Of a stretch of DNA of 64,000 bases, positions 33,818 to 45,710 are shown in pieces. The notes below the pieces were generated by a model. That model saw only the letters and a list, made by a program, of their open reading frames with translations, had not been told where the DNA came from and did not search any database. Numbering within the stretch: the stretch's first letter is position 1; each line of letters opens with the position of its first letter. A program made the position numbers and the translations under genes. This stretch comes from Eumeta japonica (lineage: Eukaryota; Arthropoda; Insecta; Lepidoptera; Psychidae): positions 96,776-160,775 of the forward strand of contig BGZK01001391.1 of assembly GCA_005406025.1 (NCBI GenBank), given 5' to 3'.

Positions 33818-33818
<1 letters not shown>
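33200..33818 (-). mobile_element. Truncated mariner element with transposase N-terminal half
   Basis: The right end carries a mariner-type terminal repeat (reverse strand: AAAAACGGTTTTTCGTATTT). On the minus strand the body translates, with breaks, to the DNA-binding part of a mariner transposase: EPRSCRPIKDKIDTILEKV, then VSSYDIAEELRIATKQF, then, after a frame change, RNLMNRILICDFLLK. These match the two helix-turn-helix regions and linker of irritans/mauritiana-type mariners. The catalytic domain and the other terminal repeat are missing; sequence similarity fades at about 33200. It shares wording with the element at 62062 and is from the same or a sister family. It is dead. Confidence 0.88.

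Positions 33819-33825
<7 letters not shown>

Positions 33826-33852
<27 letters not shown>
33826..33852. repeat. (AC)n microsatellite
   Basis: About 13 AC dinucleotides directly outside the mariner right end at 33818, possibly seeded from the flanking CATATACACA. Confidence 0.95.
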
Positions 33853-33854
<2 letters not shown>

Positions 33855-33856
<2 letters not shown>

Positions 33857-35082
33857 GACCCCCCATAGTTATTTTAAAATCTACAAAAATATAAACAGCT
33901 TAATTACATTTGGCGGACTACTGTTAATTTTACACTATGAGAATACAGTAGCTATCTAAATGCCAATCGGAACGATAAATTCCATTGATCAAAAGAAAGC
34001 GTGATAGAAATATGATTCATCGTAATACGTACGAATGGTCAGTGTTTACTTTGGACTGTGATTGTATTTTAGAATGATTGTTGTTTGTTTATGGTTTATT
34101 TTACAAAAATCAAATAATAAACTTCGATTAGTCCCACATCAGTATAGTTTATCAATCGATTGTAATTGATTTTATAGAGCGAAATATTATTTTAAAAGCC
34201 CTTATATGTATACGTGTGGGTTGTGAGACTGTGACTTTGTTATGCAGGAGTTAATAAAGAACTTTGTAATATGAGTATATAATTTTATATGGAAATGATA
34301 AGCTTAACACTGTTGTACGTCGAATTAGCATTAAGAGAGATGAAATGTTTTACAAGGCCCTTAAGGCCCTTAAATATACGTGGTGTTTTATGTGATACGA
34401 TTAAGATCTGACTTAATTATAGCTGTTCAACTTAATGGTTGAGAGTTTGGTCATCACTTCGTTTCGCTTTGCTGCTTGGTACAGGCGTCGCAGAACCTCG
34501 CTGTCGCTCATTGTCATTTACCTTTGTCATACATTTACCATACAAAACATTCTTCTTCTTCTAATTATCTATCAATTCAGATACTAGTGTTCAGTTCGGG
34601 CGAGAGTTTTCGATAGAAATGTTTTTTAGGGTTAGATATTCATATATTGTTATTATATAGCTTTGAACCTAGGGTATAGTTAGGTATATTAAGGTGTAGT
34701 AACTTCGACGACGAAAAGGCATTTAGAACTTCATGTTCTTATGTTTAAGTACATTAATCTTATAGAAAAGACGTTGATGTCAACAAAAAGAGTACGGAAT
34801 AAGTGATACGTGCAATGTGCAAGAAACGAGGGAATCATATTTTTCTGAAAATCGATAAACATAAATTTCGCGTCGCATTCATCGAGATCATGTCCACTGT
34901 AATTGATAATTCAAAGTTGAAAGATAACCGGTTTTCTAAATTACTGTTCCATAATCTTCAGATCGGACAGATTTATGGCATCACGTTCTGTAGAATGTCC
35001 GGCATTTTAATTTGAACGCACTCCATCTACGGTGACAGTTAGCCTACTGCGGTAAAAGGTTTGGGCGTACTGTTACCAACAT
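33855..35082. other. AT-rich non-coding DNA
   Basis: A patch at 34440-34520 with GCGTCGCAGAACCTCGCTGT is of balanced composition. The rest is AT-rich, and no gene was recognised. Confidence 0.45.
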
Positions 35083-35395
35083 TTAGTTGCACTGGGTTTT
35101 CAATTCCTTCAATGCAGGGCTACACCGTCTGATAACCTCTTCATTTCGGATCTCAGACCTAAGACACTCGCGCCCGGTGAGGGCTGTTAACGCCCTTCGC
35201 CGTCATCGCGACCATGTCCGGGACCTAAGGCTTAAGGTGTTCTCGGAGGCACGCAGTGAGCGGCTAATTCTATTCGACTTCGGTTAAAAAATCGTGGGCT
35301 AAAAATTCTTTTTCGTAGTGGGAGTCGAACCCGTTACCTTTTGGTTTTAAGGGGATGCTCCCAAATGCCGAGTCTCCGACGCTATGTTACTTTTT
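35083..35395 (-). repeat. tRNA-related retroposon fragment
   Basis: On the minus strand it begins near 35388 with a tRNA-like stretch: GTCGGAGACTCGGC, GGGAGCATCCCCTTAAAACC and a perfect B-box in AACGGGTTCGACTCCCAC at about 35318-35337. The remainder (35083-35290 on the plus strand) contains GTGAGGGCTGTTAACGCCC, GTCCGGGACCTAAGGCTTAA and GGTGTTCTCGGAGGCACG, wording I recall from lepidopteran repeats. Together this looks like a tRNA-headed SINE or a LINE/SINE composite. The 66-codon plus-strand frame is incidental. Confidence 0.55.
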
Positions 35396-36389
35396 GTCTA
35401 GTATCTTAAATGAAACTTGAGGTTACGATGGAAAAAAAAAGAACAATAAATAGTTATTATTTAAGAAGAAAGAGATTATTAGATCGCAGTGTGTCGATAA
35501 TAATGGCTACGTGCGTTCCGAGCTGCTTTTGCGCTTTACAAAAGCTTTGATCTCGCATGGGAATAGCATATTCTCCCATGGCATTAATTTGCGATTGTTC
35601 TTTCTGAATTATCAGGTAATCTTTAATTTTCACGTGCAACGAAAGCAGAGCGAATTTTTTATCAACGAATGCATTTAGCCGTTATTTTACGAAATGATAT
35701 CGATTGCCATTTTAGTGTGTCGTATTCAACAGCTTGAGCTGTACAAATGAACGGTTTAGAATCCGACAGCAATACCAGTTTAAATATTTTCGAAGCTATA
35801 ACTTGCCTGATAATTTGTGAGCAATGAGCTTATATTTAATACCCGAAAAAAAAGAGCTATGTTGATCGAATGCTCATGATATTGTTATCGAATAGATCTC
35901 TGACTACAAGTAAATTTATAACTTAAGTTGAATCACATCCGACTTAACACGGTCTTGGAATTGCCATGCCATTTGTGATAAGGCGAAAGCATCTGACTCG
36001 ATTTACAAGTTTCCCTGAAAAGCTTTCGAAAATTTCATAATAACAATGAATACTCTAGTCGAAATGTATTAGTTACATTTTATAATCTAAATAAAGTTAA
36101 TTTAATTTACTTAATCGCTTAATTAGTGTTAGTACATTTATTACAATATTAAAACTGCTTAAGAAATCAACGAATGTACGAATTTCAATTCGACAATTTA
36201 CGCTCTTAAATCGCGTGTAAGATTTCTCGTGCGCTGCACCAAGAATTCTTCGAATGCGGAATGCACTTGGAGAAAATGTGTTTGCCTGCGCCGGCGACAT
36301 CGCGATAAGCATTTACAAAGTTGCGTATGTTGGTATTTCATTGTACAATGGTACAAAAATATTACAAAAATAATAAAAAATTAAGTGGA
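35396..36389. other. AT-rich non-coding DNA
   Basis: No gene or repeat recognised. Confidence 0.5.
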
Positions 36390-36545
36390 AACTAATACGA
36401 GGGCTGCAATTTATATATATGGAACTGGCCACATACAGAAAAGTTTCAAGCCCATTTCAATATTGCTTTATATTTATGATAAGATAATTATTTAATTTTC
36501 ATATTTTATCGCGAGAAAGGTAATCCAGTTGTCGCCACTTTATAA
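36390..36545 (+). repeat. Possible mariner-like end fragment
   Basis: ATACGAGGGCTGCAATTTAT followed by ATATGGAACTGGCCAC resembles the terminal repeat and start of another mariner-type family, TACGAGGGCTGC..TTTATAT, which I recall from lepidopterans. The following ~120 bp has no coding similarity. The assignment is from memory and tentative. Confidence 0.35.
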
Positions 36546-38877
36546 AAAGAAAATAAGTTCGAATTTCTCTATAAAAATATATGTAATAAGTATCTTGACA
36601 GTTTGGTCATGTGACTAAAGTGTTATTGTTAAGATTAACTTAAAATTTTAATTAAAACTACGCATATATTTTATATAAAAATTAAACAGAATCAAAGTAT
36701 TATAGTGTTGTATTAGTAATCGATACCTCATGTGCCTTTCATGGATAATCGATAATACTGAAAAGATAGGAAAGATGTTCAATAAAATATATCAGCTTTT
36801 CATAACAAACGAAACACTCAGTCTTTATGAATCTGAAAACTATCAAACCTATTGGATTCGTATAATTATTTTTTGCACTCATGACAACAGTATGATTCTT
36901 ATTTCGGGCTAACTAGCACAATTTTCATGTTAAAATTTTTGCATTTGAAAGCATTGTACGTGCGTGATTTCTTATTTGAATCGCATATTACTTAGTACCA
37001 ATTATTTTCTTTAAGATTGTCTGCTTTCTTCTATTTTGTTACACATTCGGCAAGTTTTCTTTTTGTCTATTTTTTTCTGCTTTTATATTATAAGCCAGTT
37101 TTCTTATCTTTTCAATTTCTTGTTTGGTATTGTCACTCAATTTTTTTTAGCTAAAACCAAGCCTCTAAAGTTACAAGTGCAGGGAAATGTTCGTTTGTTT
37201 TTGGTATCAGTTGTCTTATTTTTATTCTTTTTTTACGTGGGTGAAAACGGTACAAAAAAGCTAGGTACATTGAGTATAATTATGTTTTATTTTTGGGATG
37301 TTCTATTCGGGGATAATGCAATTTTGTGGTAAATATGGTATTTGCATAGTCTGGCATAAGTTTGTGGGCATAATGCCATAAGTCTGGTACTTGTAAGCAA
37401 AATGTCGTCAATGATTTTATTCCGATACTTGTACTTGGTATTGATAGAGGTGCGGTTCACTAATTTGTTGAGTAATATTGTCCTAGGTACATTGATTTTT
37501 TCGCTGCTCGTTCATCTCTAATTATATTATTTTCGGGACATGTTAATTTTTAAGAAATTTTAACGGAAAAAAGCTGTGCATCAGTTATTGCTATTAAATT
37601 TGCCAAATGTTTGTCACTTATTTTTTAATAAAAATTGACACAAATTCTAGTCGTGTGTCGTTAGTTGGTTTCTTTGAATACGAATAAAGTTAACGTCGAA
37701 TAATCATTTTCGTTTGGGATTTTATAGTAAGTATATAAAACTAATGAAAGACTTAAAATGCTTAATTATCCCAGTCATCGACACACTATCGACTTTGGGT
37801 CATAATCAGAATTAAATGACCTCACAGCGAACTCGAATTGCTCATAGCAAAATGAACCATAAGGAATATGAAACACCATAAGGAATGTATATGTTATATG
37901 ATCAGTATTTTACATTTGGTACATTTCAAATAGTAAACTGTACTCGCAGTGATCGAAGTCTTATGTTATTATATCACCAAAGAAAACATCAACGTCTCCA
38001 TTTGGTAATTTTCCCTTCAATATTGCTTTCGGAAATTATACAGTGTCAGTAAAAAAAGTTTGCGAGTCTCTTGTACAATTCACAATTTGCTTGTTGTGTA
38101 TAAGAAATGTCGAATATTACGTAGGTCTGTGTGCATAACTAGTGCCTCATATATACTAATATTTACATTACCACTTAACTAGAACTGGTTACATTAAGAA
38201 TGTAATATGCTAATTAAAAACGGTTTCGAACTACCAATTTTTAAACAATTCTATAAGAAGTAACCATATAATACTATAGTTAATCCAAAAAGAGACTAAT
38301 ATAAAAAATGTAATATTGCAAATGATTCTTTAACATTTGATATATCATAAAATTTTGCATGAAAAGTTAGAGTTGTGTTAAGCTTTTTGACAAAACTGCA
38401 TTTAAGTAGCGAATTATTGCACTTGGTACATATTACTATTTTTCGTATTATTTTCTTTTTATTAATACCAGTAACTCAATTATTTCTTTAACTTGAAAGC
38501 TTCAAATGATTATATATTATATCGCCAATTAACACTCACGCAATCCATCATCGATTCTATTGAACGCTCAATAAACAGCGTTTATTGCGACCAAATTTAT
38601 TGGCGATCACGTAGAGGAGACGTGACTGCGTAGGTTTTGAAAGCGAAGAGATCGAATCTGCCCCACGGGGCGACAATAAAAAAATCGGTACATCACGCCC
38701 AAGCCACGGCATTCGATGAAAGGTCGTAATTATGTCGTGGCGAAACGATGGAGACGAAGACGACGTACGAAGCTGCTATTCTTAACTGGTGACCTCCTAC
38801 GACTTCACTCGCATAGCAAAAGAGTCCTTATTCTTTTACAATTTTACGTTTCTTATAATAATATTAATAATATAAAC
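36546..38877. other. AT-rich non-coding DNA
   Basis: A 98-codon frame at 37036-37332 is hydrophobic only because the strand is T-rich; I do not call it. A GC-richer patch lies at 38600-38790 (GAGATCGAATCTGCCCCACG). Nothing else was seen. Confidence 0.45.
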
Positions 38878-39132
38878 TCACGTCTATTTCCCAGAAGAGT
38901 AGACAGAGACTATAGATTTCTACATGGTACGATCTTTGCATACCTCTCTTGCCTCACTGACATCCATCAATCTTTTCACGCAAGCTCCTCGGTTCCGGAT
39001 GCTTAAAGTTTGGCCCTTTTTTAATATGCCACCATTATGGTCTGCATAGAATTTTCTAAAGCTACCTTCACCGACCTTTACAACACACACGTTCGCTCTA
39101 TAGATTTGTTTTGTCAGTCTACTTTCATTCAT
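38878..39132 (+). repeat. TAGACAGAGACC family repeat, copy 2 (longest)
   Basis: Landmarks in order: CACGTCTATTTCCCAGAAGA, GTAGACAGAGACTATAG, ACGATCTTTGCATACC, ATCAATCTTTTCACGCAAGC, TCGGTTCCGGATGCTTAAAG, TTTGGCCCTTTTTTAATATG, CACCATTATGGTCTGCATAG, CTACCTTCACCGACCTTTAC, TTGTCAGTCTACTTTCATTC. This is the fullest copy; partial copies are at 29478 and 57408. Both strands stay partly open but no transposon domain is evident. It is a common lepidopteran repeat, probably the 3' part of a larger element. Confidence 0.65.
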
Positions 39133-40393
39133 CCTTTGCTTTTCTTCTTTTATGATAAACTAGCATTTCCTGATTCAGTTTTGGGTTTGGTTCTGATTTT
39201 AGTGTCGATGTCGATCTCGGTTTTCGCTTAAGAGTATGATGCAGGAAAGACATGAAAAATAAAGGTATTTATGTGTGCGTGCGCGAAACCAAAAGTAAAA
39301 GTTCAATAAATAACCTCTGTTTACTGTTTACACCGTGACAGCTATTGACAGCTATAAAACGTATAAATTTCTATTTATAAATGAAGTTTACTAATTTAGC
39401 TAACATTTACATGCTGCCAATGAAAAAGCCATTACAGCACAGCTTTTCATTTCTGAATGGCGGAAGGCGGAACACATTAATGTTCACATCGCATGGTGTA
39501 CAACCTTCGAGAAAGTATGTAACTGCGTAAACAGCGACAGATTTCTTTGCAGTAATTCTCATGTGGTGCAATAGATACGACCGGACGGAAGTTGAAAAAT
39601 TCGTCGTTTTGGTCTCTAGTTACGTTTTTAAAACCTTATTTTAAAATAAAGAATATGTGTCGTGCAGTCAAATAGAGTTTAAAATAGTTGAAGTCATTTT
39701 TTTTAAAGGTTTTCAATGCATAAACCATCGGTTTGTACAGATGGACGTCTGCGTCCCATATTAAAAATAATTAAAAACCTTCCTAAAAATTATTCGGGTC
39801 TTTGAGTCTTAGAAACCAGATTAAAATTGAAAACGTTTTATTTCAGATTCAAATTGAAGCATACACGCCCATTTAGGGTTTGGGCGTATGCTGAGCGGGA
39901 GGCACGTTCTTCTACTGAGCAGTGGCGTATCTGTATACATCGATGGACAGACACGGATCGTTTATAGTTTTAATGCAGTTGGAAATGATAATGTTGTGTT
40001 GTGTCGTATATTACCTTACGAAAATGAAATTTAAAGAAGTGTGTGTTTGTATTTTGTAAAGTTTACTTCTTGAGACGGTAATGTACACGGTTTTACCACA
40101 TTTGGCCCCCTTTTTAAAGAAAAATAATCCGTTTTTAAAATTACATTTTTAAAATTATTAAATTGTTTCAATTATACATTATTTTTTTAATAAATAATGA
40201 ATACATAATCAAGTTAATATTGAAATATTTTAACATCGAAAAGTAAAAATAGTGTATAGAAAAAATAAACTCTATCGTTTAATTTCGCAAGCGTAATGCT
40301 GAAAATTCGCTTTTTGTGTGCGTTTGCACATTAAAAATGCGCTTTTTAATATGGATTGAAAAAAAGTGTTGCAAGAGAGAAATTTTGATGTCA
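39133..40393. other. AT-rich non-coding DNA
   Basis: A short imperfect hairpin lies at 39859-39892 (GCATACACGCCCA against TGGGCGTATGC). At 39165-39235 there is a T/G-rich hexamer-like stretch (GTGTCGATGTCGATCTCGG), like a reverse copy of the purine-rich repeat. No gene was seen. Confidence 0.45.
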
Positions 40394-40680
40394 TTAAATA
40401 AATAAAATAAAATAGCTCTTTATTCCTCACAAAACTTAAAAGAAAGCTTAAAAGAAAATAGCAAAGTATCTTAATAAATAATATGAAAGTGTAAATAGAT
40501 TAGTTATAAGTCGTTACTAAGTTTATATACCTATCTTGTTATAACAGAAAAAAATATTATAATATCAACTTAATTTCTAATAACATCTTTTGTTTGTTGT
40601 AAAATTTTTGTTTTCATTGTTTTTCTGCAAGAACCCATTTTGGGTGAAGGCATCCTTCAAAGGCCTGTTTCATTAAACAT
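40394..40680 (-). repeat. LINE 3' end, antisense
   Basis: The plus strand starts with an AATAAAATAAAATAG tract and ends at about 40680. On the minus strand the order is AGGCCTTTGAAGGATGCC, TTCACCCAAAATGGGTTC, an AT-rich 3' untranslated stretch, then AATAAAGAGCTATTTTATTT and a short TTTATTTA tail. This resembles the 3' end of lepidopteran Jockey/CR1-like LINEs (GGAGGCC...GCCCAAAATGGGTT motif). No open frame remains. Confidence 0.5.
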
Positions 40681-41398
40681 CTATAAATAAAGGTGTTTTA
40701 TTGTGTTTTATTTCAAGGACAAAGTTTCCTAATACCATTTTTATTGTTATTATAAATAGACTTATGAAAGCACATCTATTTATTTGTAACTATATCGTCA
40801 TAAACTATAAATATTGTTTTTTTTTTTTAAATAACATGTCAGGAAATATTGTACTGCGCATTTTATTTAACGCGGTTAGCGTAAAAAAAAGTGGAAATAC
40901 ACTTTCTTGGAACGTGACAAATGCTTTTTCATGGTAAGCTGTGGAAAGAAATTTACAAGCAAATAAGTAACTACCGATAAAAAGAAAATACGAAAGGCCT
41001 ACGAATTGAGCCGATTGACTTTCTTATTTAAAACGTGCAAAAATTTTTTAAACAACTTTAAAAATGTTCAATATTTTAACATTTTAACTTTTGTTTATTT
41101 ATTTCACGCGCACCTATTGGTCAGAAATGATAATTCAAAGAATTGTCGACGAATTACAGAAGTGCCTTAAAATCATTCATAATCTCATGATTAGCACCTT
41201 TTGCAAGAAGATGATAGCAACATGTCTCTTCTGAGTTAAAGTTTAACCGGTTTTGTTGTTCTATTTATTACATTGTATTAATACATACTATTAAAATATA
41301 TTAGTCGTATTATTACTACTAACATATATTAATACTATCTATTACGTTATAAATAGAGTAAATTAAATGTACAGAAAAATAAAAATTTAAACAATCGT
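40681..41398. other. AT-rich non-coding DNA
   Basis: Nothing recognised. Confidence 0.5.
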
Positions 41399-41600
41399 TT
41401 AGGTGCTCGATATCCATCAATCGCATCGGATCGATATTCAATTCGTTTTATGAGGATTCGTACCGTAGAAACAGATTCAAAGGTCGTAGGCGAGTTGTAT
41501 GCAGCACGCTACTGCATGTTCCAAAAAAAATGTAGACGCCTCATTATAACACGCAGTAGCATGCTGCAGTCAAGCGTCTACTTTTTTGTCGTGTAAAACA
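41399..41600. repeat. Foldback repeat related to the element at 45.2-45.7 kb
   Basis: The arm 41501-41520 (GCAGCACGCTACTGCATGTT) is reverse complementary to 41548-41567 with two mismatches across a 27-base spacer, and TAGACGC / GCGTCTA add a second short pair. The leading ~100 bp (GATATCCATCAATCGCATC, CGATATTCAATTCGTTTTAT) aligns with 45558-45640 (GATATCTGTCAATTCTCTC, CAATATTCGATTCGTTGG). I infer a partial copy of one MITE-like family. Confidence 0.6.
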
Positions 41601-41647
41601 TCAATCACCTCAATACTGGCGCACATCATACCGCAGTCAGATCGTAG

Positions 41648-41857
41648 CGCTAGGACGTTAAACCATCCATGCTGGTTCAATTTTGAGGATTGCTAACCAC
41701 TGATGTTGTCGATGTTGTGACAGCGGTCTTTAAGCTAAGTGTGAGTTAAGCCGTCCCGGTGGACCGATGTCTTAGCAGTCTGTAGCTCAATTTGGCGTAT
41801 GTGAAAAATTTATTTACCGATTCGTCCGTGGTCATAACTCGAATCCGGCATCTAATG
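41648..41857 (-). repeat. SINE fragment, copy 3 of 3
   Basis: On the minus strand: a B-box-like GCCGGATTCGAGTTATG, then GGTCCACCGGGACGGC, GTGGTTAGCAATCCTCAAAA and TTGAACCAGCATGGATGG. These align in the same order with the blocks at 361 and 31255. All three copies lie in the same orientation. It is degenerate. Confidence 0.5.
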
Positions 41858-43292
41858 GTACGAAAATGGTATTTCATAACACTCTTTCTCAAAAATGAAA
41901 ACGTATCACGCTAATAGAGAGACGACACGCAACTGTCCCTCGGAAAATATTTGTGAACGATGGCAACATTATACGTCTATGGTAATAGTTGCTGATTTAT
42001 AACGAACATGACGTAACCTTAAGGCATTCGGTAGGATAGAATCGGGAAAACCTTATTAAACTCACGATGACAAACTGCCGTCAGCGAAAGTGTTGCCTCT
42101 TAAATATTTATTAACCTCTATTTAAATGATTACGTGTACACCGTAGGGAGTTGTTAATTGAGATATAAATAACCGGGGGGGCGTGGAGGTGCCGGCGCAC
42201 GCGCACGCTACTGCAGCTATTCGTCGACAGGTCGTCAGAAAGGTAATAGGACTGTTGCTGACAAGGAAAACATGTGTTGATGAAATTCAAATGTAGACTA
42301 GAAACCATAAACAAAAATAAAAATAAAACTAAAATTGATCAGTAAGCAACGAAATGGTCAGCTGTAAATAAATCTTTTGTAGCTCTCACGCGTAAAATGT
42401 GTGAAACAATTTCACAGCACACATACATTTATATTTAATGTATGTAATTATCATATTTAGTAGCATTAATAAGATGTGAGTCAGTATTTTCTATTACTTT
42501 CTTTATTTAATCGAAAATTTAAAACGTTTCTTTGTTATTGCATTGTAATGTTTTTTTGTGTAATAAAAGCTTCAATTAAGGGCATGAAAATGGCGATGCC
42601 CTATTATTGTTTGCTTGTATTCTATGTAAAAGTGTAAAGTATACAATAACATATAGATGAAAAACAAATTACATTTTGTAATAGAAAAAAACCTGTTATC
42701 TAACGTCTCCTTTTATCAACGTTGATTTGAGCTTTATTTTTGAATACTTCAGTGTTTTTATTTAAAATTTATGTATTGTAGTTCAAAAAGAATACTTTAA
42801 TTATTTAATCGAAAATACTACGTCTAATTTGTTTGTGTAACCGTCTACTACGAAATAGTCGCAAAACATATACTTAATATATGAAAATCTAAAATTAAAT
42901 AACTTTCGCCAAACATATTGAAAATGCTTTTTTCAAAACAAGCCTTTTCAATTTACTATTCACGTAATTGATCTTATAATAAAGAAATAAAACGTGCAAA
43001 CCATAACTCATATGGCAAAATATAAGTAATATTTCAGATATTTAGAACCGGAGAAATATAACCCTATAATAAATATTAAATATAAACATGGAGCTGTTGA
43101 ATTAACGATGCGGTTTCTAGGAAGGTGAAAATTTAAATTTCACCCCAGATAAAACATTCACCGGGTGTCATCGGAATTAATTGTGCAATAAATGTGAAAA
43201 CGCCGAGATATGCTAAGCGCCCGACGCCTTTTAGTGTCGTATGCGGTGTGCTCGTAACGATTCCTATTACACGAGGTGCGATATGAATCTCC
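41858..43292. other. AT-rich non-coding DNA
   Basis: A GC-rich patch at 42170-42240 (GGAGGTGCCGGCGCACGCGC) is short and isolated. Otherwise AT-rich spacer with no gene. Confidence 0.45.
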
Positions 43293-43892
43293 GTTTTTAG
43301 GGTTCCGTACCTTAAAAGTAATCCTTAGAGGATTACTTTGTTGTCCGCCTATCTGTCTGTTGAGATTCATTGTCTCAAGAATGCACATGGAGATGTCAAG
43401 TCAAGAAATTAATATCAAATATTGACATATATAGTCCCTTGAAGCTGTAAAAAAAATTAAGATTCTTAGTACATTTAATTGAAAAATTGCTCTCATTGTC
43501 GTCGTACATTCTGGGACTCCCAAATATATAGAAACCTGTAAGATACTTTCTGTTAACTTAGAATCATAAGATTTGCCAAGAAAGGTCTAACAACACAAGT
43601 AGATTAAAAAATTTGAAAAATGCCACTTTTTTTTGTTCAAAACTGATTTACGCATTTTTTTTTGTTATTATAATTTGATATTGCAGTAGGTATGGATTGT
43701 GACCACTATGAGAATCAGAGATTTTCAAAAATTTTAGTGTTTAAAAGTAAATTTAAAAACAGCATAAATTTAGGATTTTGTAAGCAAAAATCGTCGAGAT
43801 TTTGATGGATAAGATATCTACATACATAGTTGAGCTTGTACGGAACCCTTAGATTGCGAGTCCTATTCTAACTTGTCCGATGTTCTTTTTTT
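43293..43892 (-). repeat. GGTACGGAACCCT lepidopteran repeat, reverse orientation
   Basis: It begins with TTTTTAGGGTTCCGTACC and TACTTTGTTGTCCGCCTATC, and ends with GTACGGAACCCTTAGATTGC, GAGTCCTATTCTAACTTGTC and CGATGTTCTTTTTTTTAAG, a degraded form of GCGAGTCCGACTCGCACTTG. This is the mirror image of the copy at 31974 but longer (~600 bp), with an AT-rich centre. Confidence 0.7.
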
Positions 43893-45158
43893 TAAGATTA
43901 TTTTAAATCAACGCGATGACCAGGTTTCGTCCGCTTAGCTCAAAATGTCCACCGCCTTCTCCCGTGGTCATATTGTTCGCGGCACGTAGCTGCAGGCGTG
44001 AGAGATAGGGGAAAAATATTACGAAAAGAAAGATACATTCGCGTGATAGACGTTTCGTATTGCAGTCTAAAGCAACACGCGATGAAAAAAAAGCTGTGAC
44101 GGCTTGTAGCTTTTATGTAGCCATTTAATTTGTCGCTACAGCGGACGTGCTCAGAGAAGTTAAAGTCGGTTACGTCAGCGGCGGTGGTCCAGCGATGGAA
44201 GTCCCTATTTTCGATCGGACAGTCGAAGATTCCAGATGGAACGCGTATTGAATTTTTCTTTAACTTGAGTAGACTGTTCGTTCGACGCCGAAGGAACATC
44301 GTGAAGAAATCCTTCGCAGTTGGAGGGTAGATTGAAACTGCTCCTAATGCATGTGATCTATGAACAACGATGGGTTTTTTACCTGTCTTGTTACTGATGA
44401 AAAAACGCAGATATGCATCAAGTGTATTATCTTTACATATCTAACATGGATTATTAAAATTATATAAAATATGCGTGCGACAGACAGACAAAAATGAAAT
44501 TTAAAATCTTAAATATTAATCATGTCTTGATGTCGTGTTGAATAAAATCTATGTCGATTACAGTAATAATAACACCTTCACTACCGCCAAGATCTCTTTT
44601 TATACTTGAAGTAATATTACGTAATAAGAATATTAAAAATACACAGAAAGTTAAATAAAAAATAGACTTTTTTTATAATAAAATATCATTACAGCAAATG
44701 ACCAAATATGTTTATTAATAACGTGTACGAATGAGCATGGGTTTTTTACCCTTGTTTTGGAAGTTTGTGTTAAACGTTCCTCGGCTCTGCAGATTTTGTC
44801 AAGACGTTACTTTGACAGTGAGCGATAATTCGATGTTGTTCAAAACTGACTTACTTCATTGCCATGAAACGTAAAAATTTAATAATCACATTGGCATCCT
44901 TGTTTATGTGCAAATTTCAGTCTTAAAACTTCAGACCTCGCGAATAGTCAAATTAAAAAGTTATTCAGGAGATTTCCGTTTATTGAGAAATAATGTATCT
45001 CAAGAAATGCTATAGTTCAATAACTACCAGATCGATATTGAACACTGTCTACTCAATACGTAACCCAGTATTTTGAAATATGTATGCACGATGCAAAAAT
45101 TTAAGAAATAAAACCCAATGTTTAAACGATTCCATATATTACGGCTTTATTTATCATT
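43893..45158. other. Mostly AT-rich non-coding DNA
   Basis: A balanced-composition stretch at 43920-44330 keeps frames of 119 codons (minus) and 66 codons (plus) open in overlapping positions. Neither product shows a domain, so I treat the stretch as a possible conserved or repeat-derived block. Nothing else was recognised. Confidence 0.4.
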
Positions 45159-45710
45159 GCAATGAGGATATTCCATTTTCTGGGGTGTTAATTCGCGGAA
45201 ACCCATAAGTAGATGTTTGCCTGCAACATGTGTTAATATGCAGCATGCAATGTATTGTTGATCTTCGAATTGATTTTTTTCTTACGAATCTCTATTCAAC
45301 GAATTGAATATTGATTCGAGATGGTCTGTGCTTATTGGTGGAGGGGCTTCTATCACCCTTTGACTTATTGCTTAGTGAATGACTGCACATCGCATGAGGT
45401 GGTTGGCAATGCATCTATTGGTGTCTTTAACACTCCTGACGCTCCGCTGGATGTCACTATCTGCATTTTTCTGAGGATGTGCTGATCCGGCATGGAATAT
45501 ACGTAGAAATAATATACCTGTTTAGCGGACTGAGATAAATAAACTATTAACACTTGTTTAGATGTTAGATATCTGTCAATTCTCTCGAATCAATATTCGA
45601 TTCGTTGGTTATGGATTCATAGTCCAAGAACACATTCGAGGTTCAGCCGTGGGTTGCACGCTACATTTTAACACATGTTGCAGGCAAGCGTCTGCATTGA
45701 GGATATTTTC
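45159..45710. mobile_element. Non-autonomous element with ~40-bp inverted ends
   Basis: The segment 45209-45248 (TAGATGTTTGCCTGCAAC..., ATGCAGCATGC) is the imperfect reverse complement of 45656-45695 (GCACGCTACATTTTAACAC..., GCAGGCAAGCGTCTGC), with about four-fifths of the bases matching. Outside the arms, GAGGATATT occurs in direct orientation on both sides (45164-45172 and 45699-45707), longer than most target duplications, so it may be part of the element. The centre holds no recognisable protein. The block at 41399 shares its right half. It is most likely an old MITE. Confidence 0.55.

Noticed and set aside
35318..35395. Possible tRNA gene on the minus strand with perfect B-box
   Set aside because: The 5' half does not fold into D and anticodon arms, and it is joined to repeat-like sequence, so I assign it to a retroposon.
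37036..37332. 98-codon hydrophobic open frame that looks like a membrane protein
   Set aside because: The strand is T-rich, which yields F, L, I and V runs by composition. There is no domain, conserved start context or neighbouring gene.
43940..44330. Opposed frames of 119 and 66 codons
   Set aside because: Mutually antisense, without any domain. A balanced-composition block explains both.
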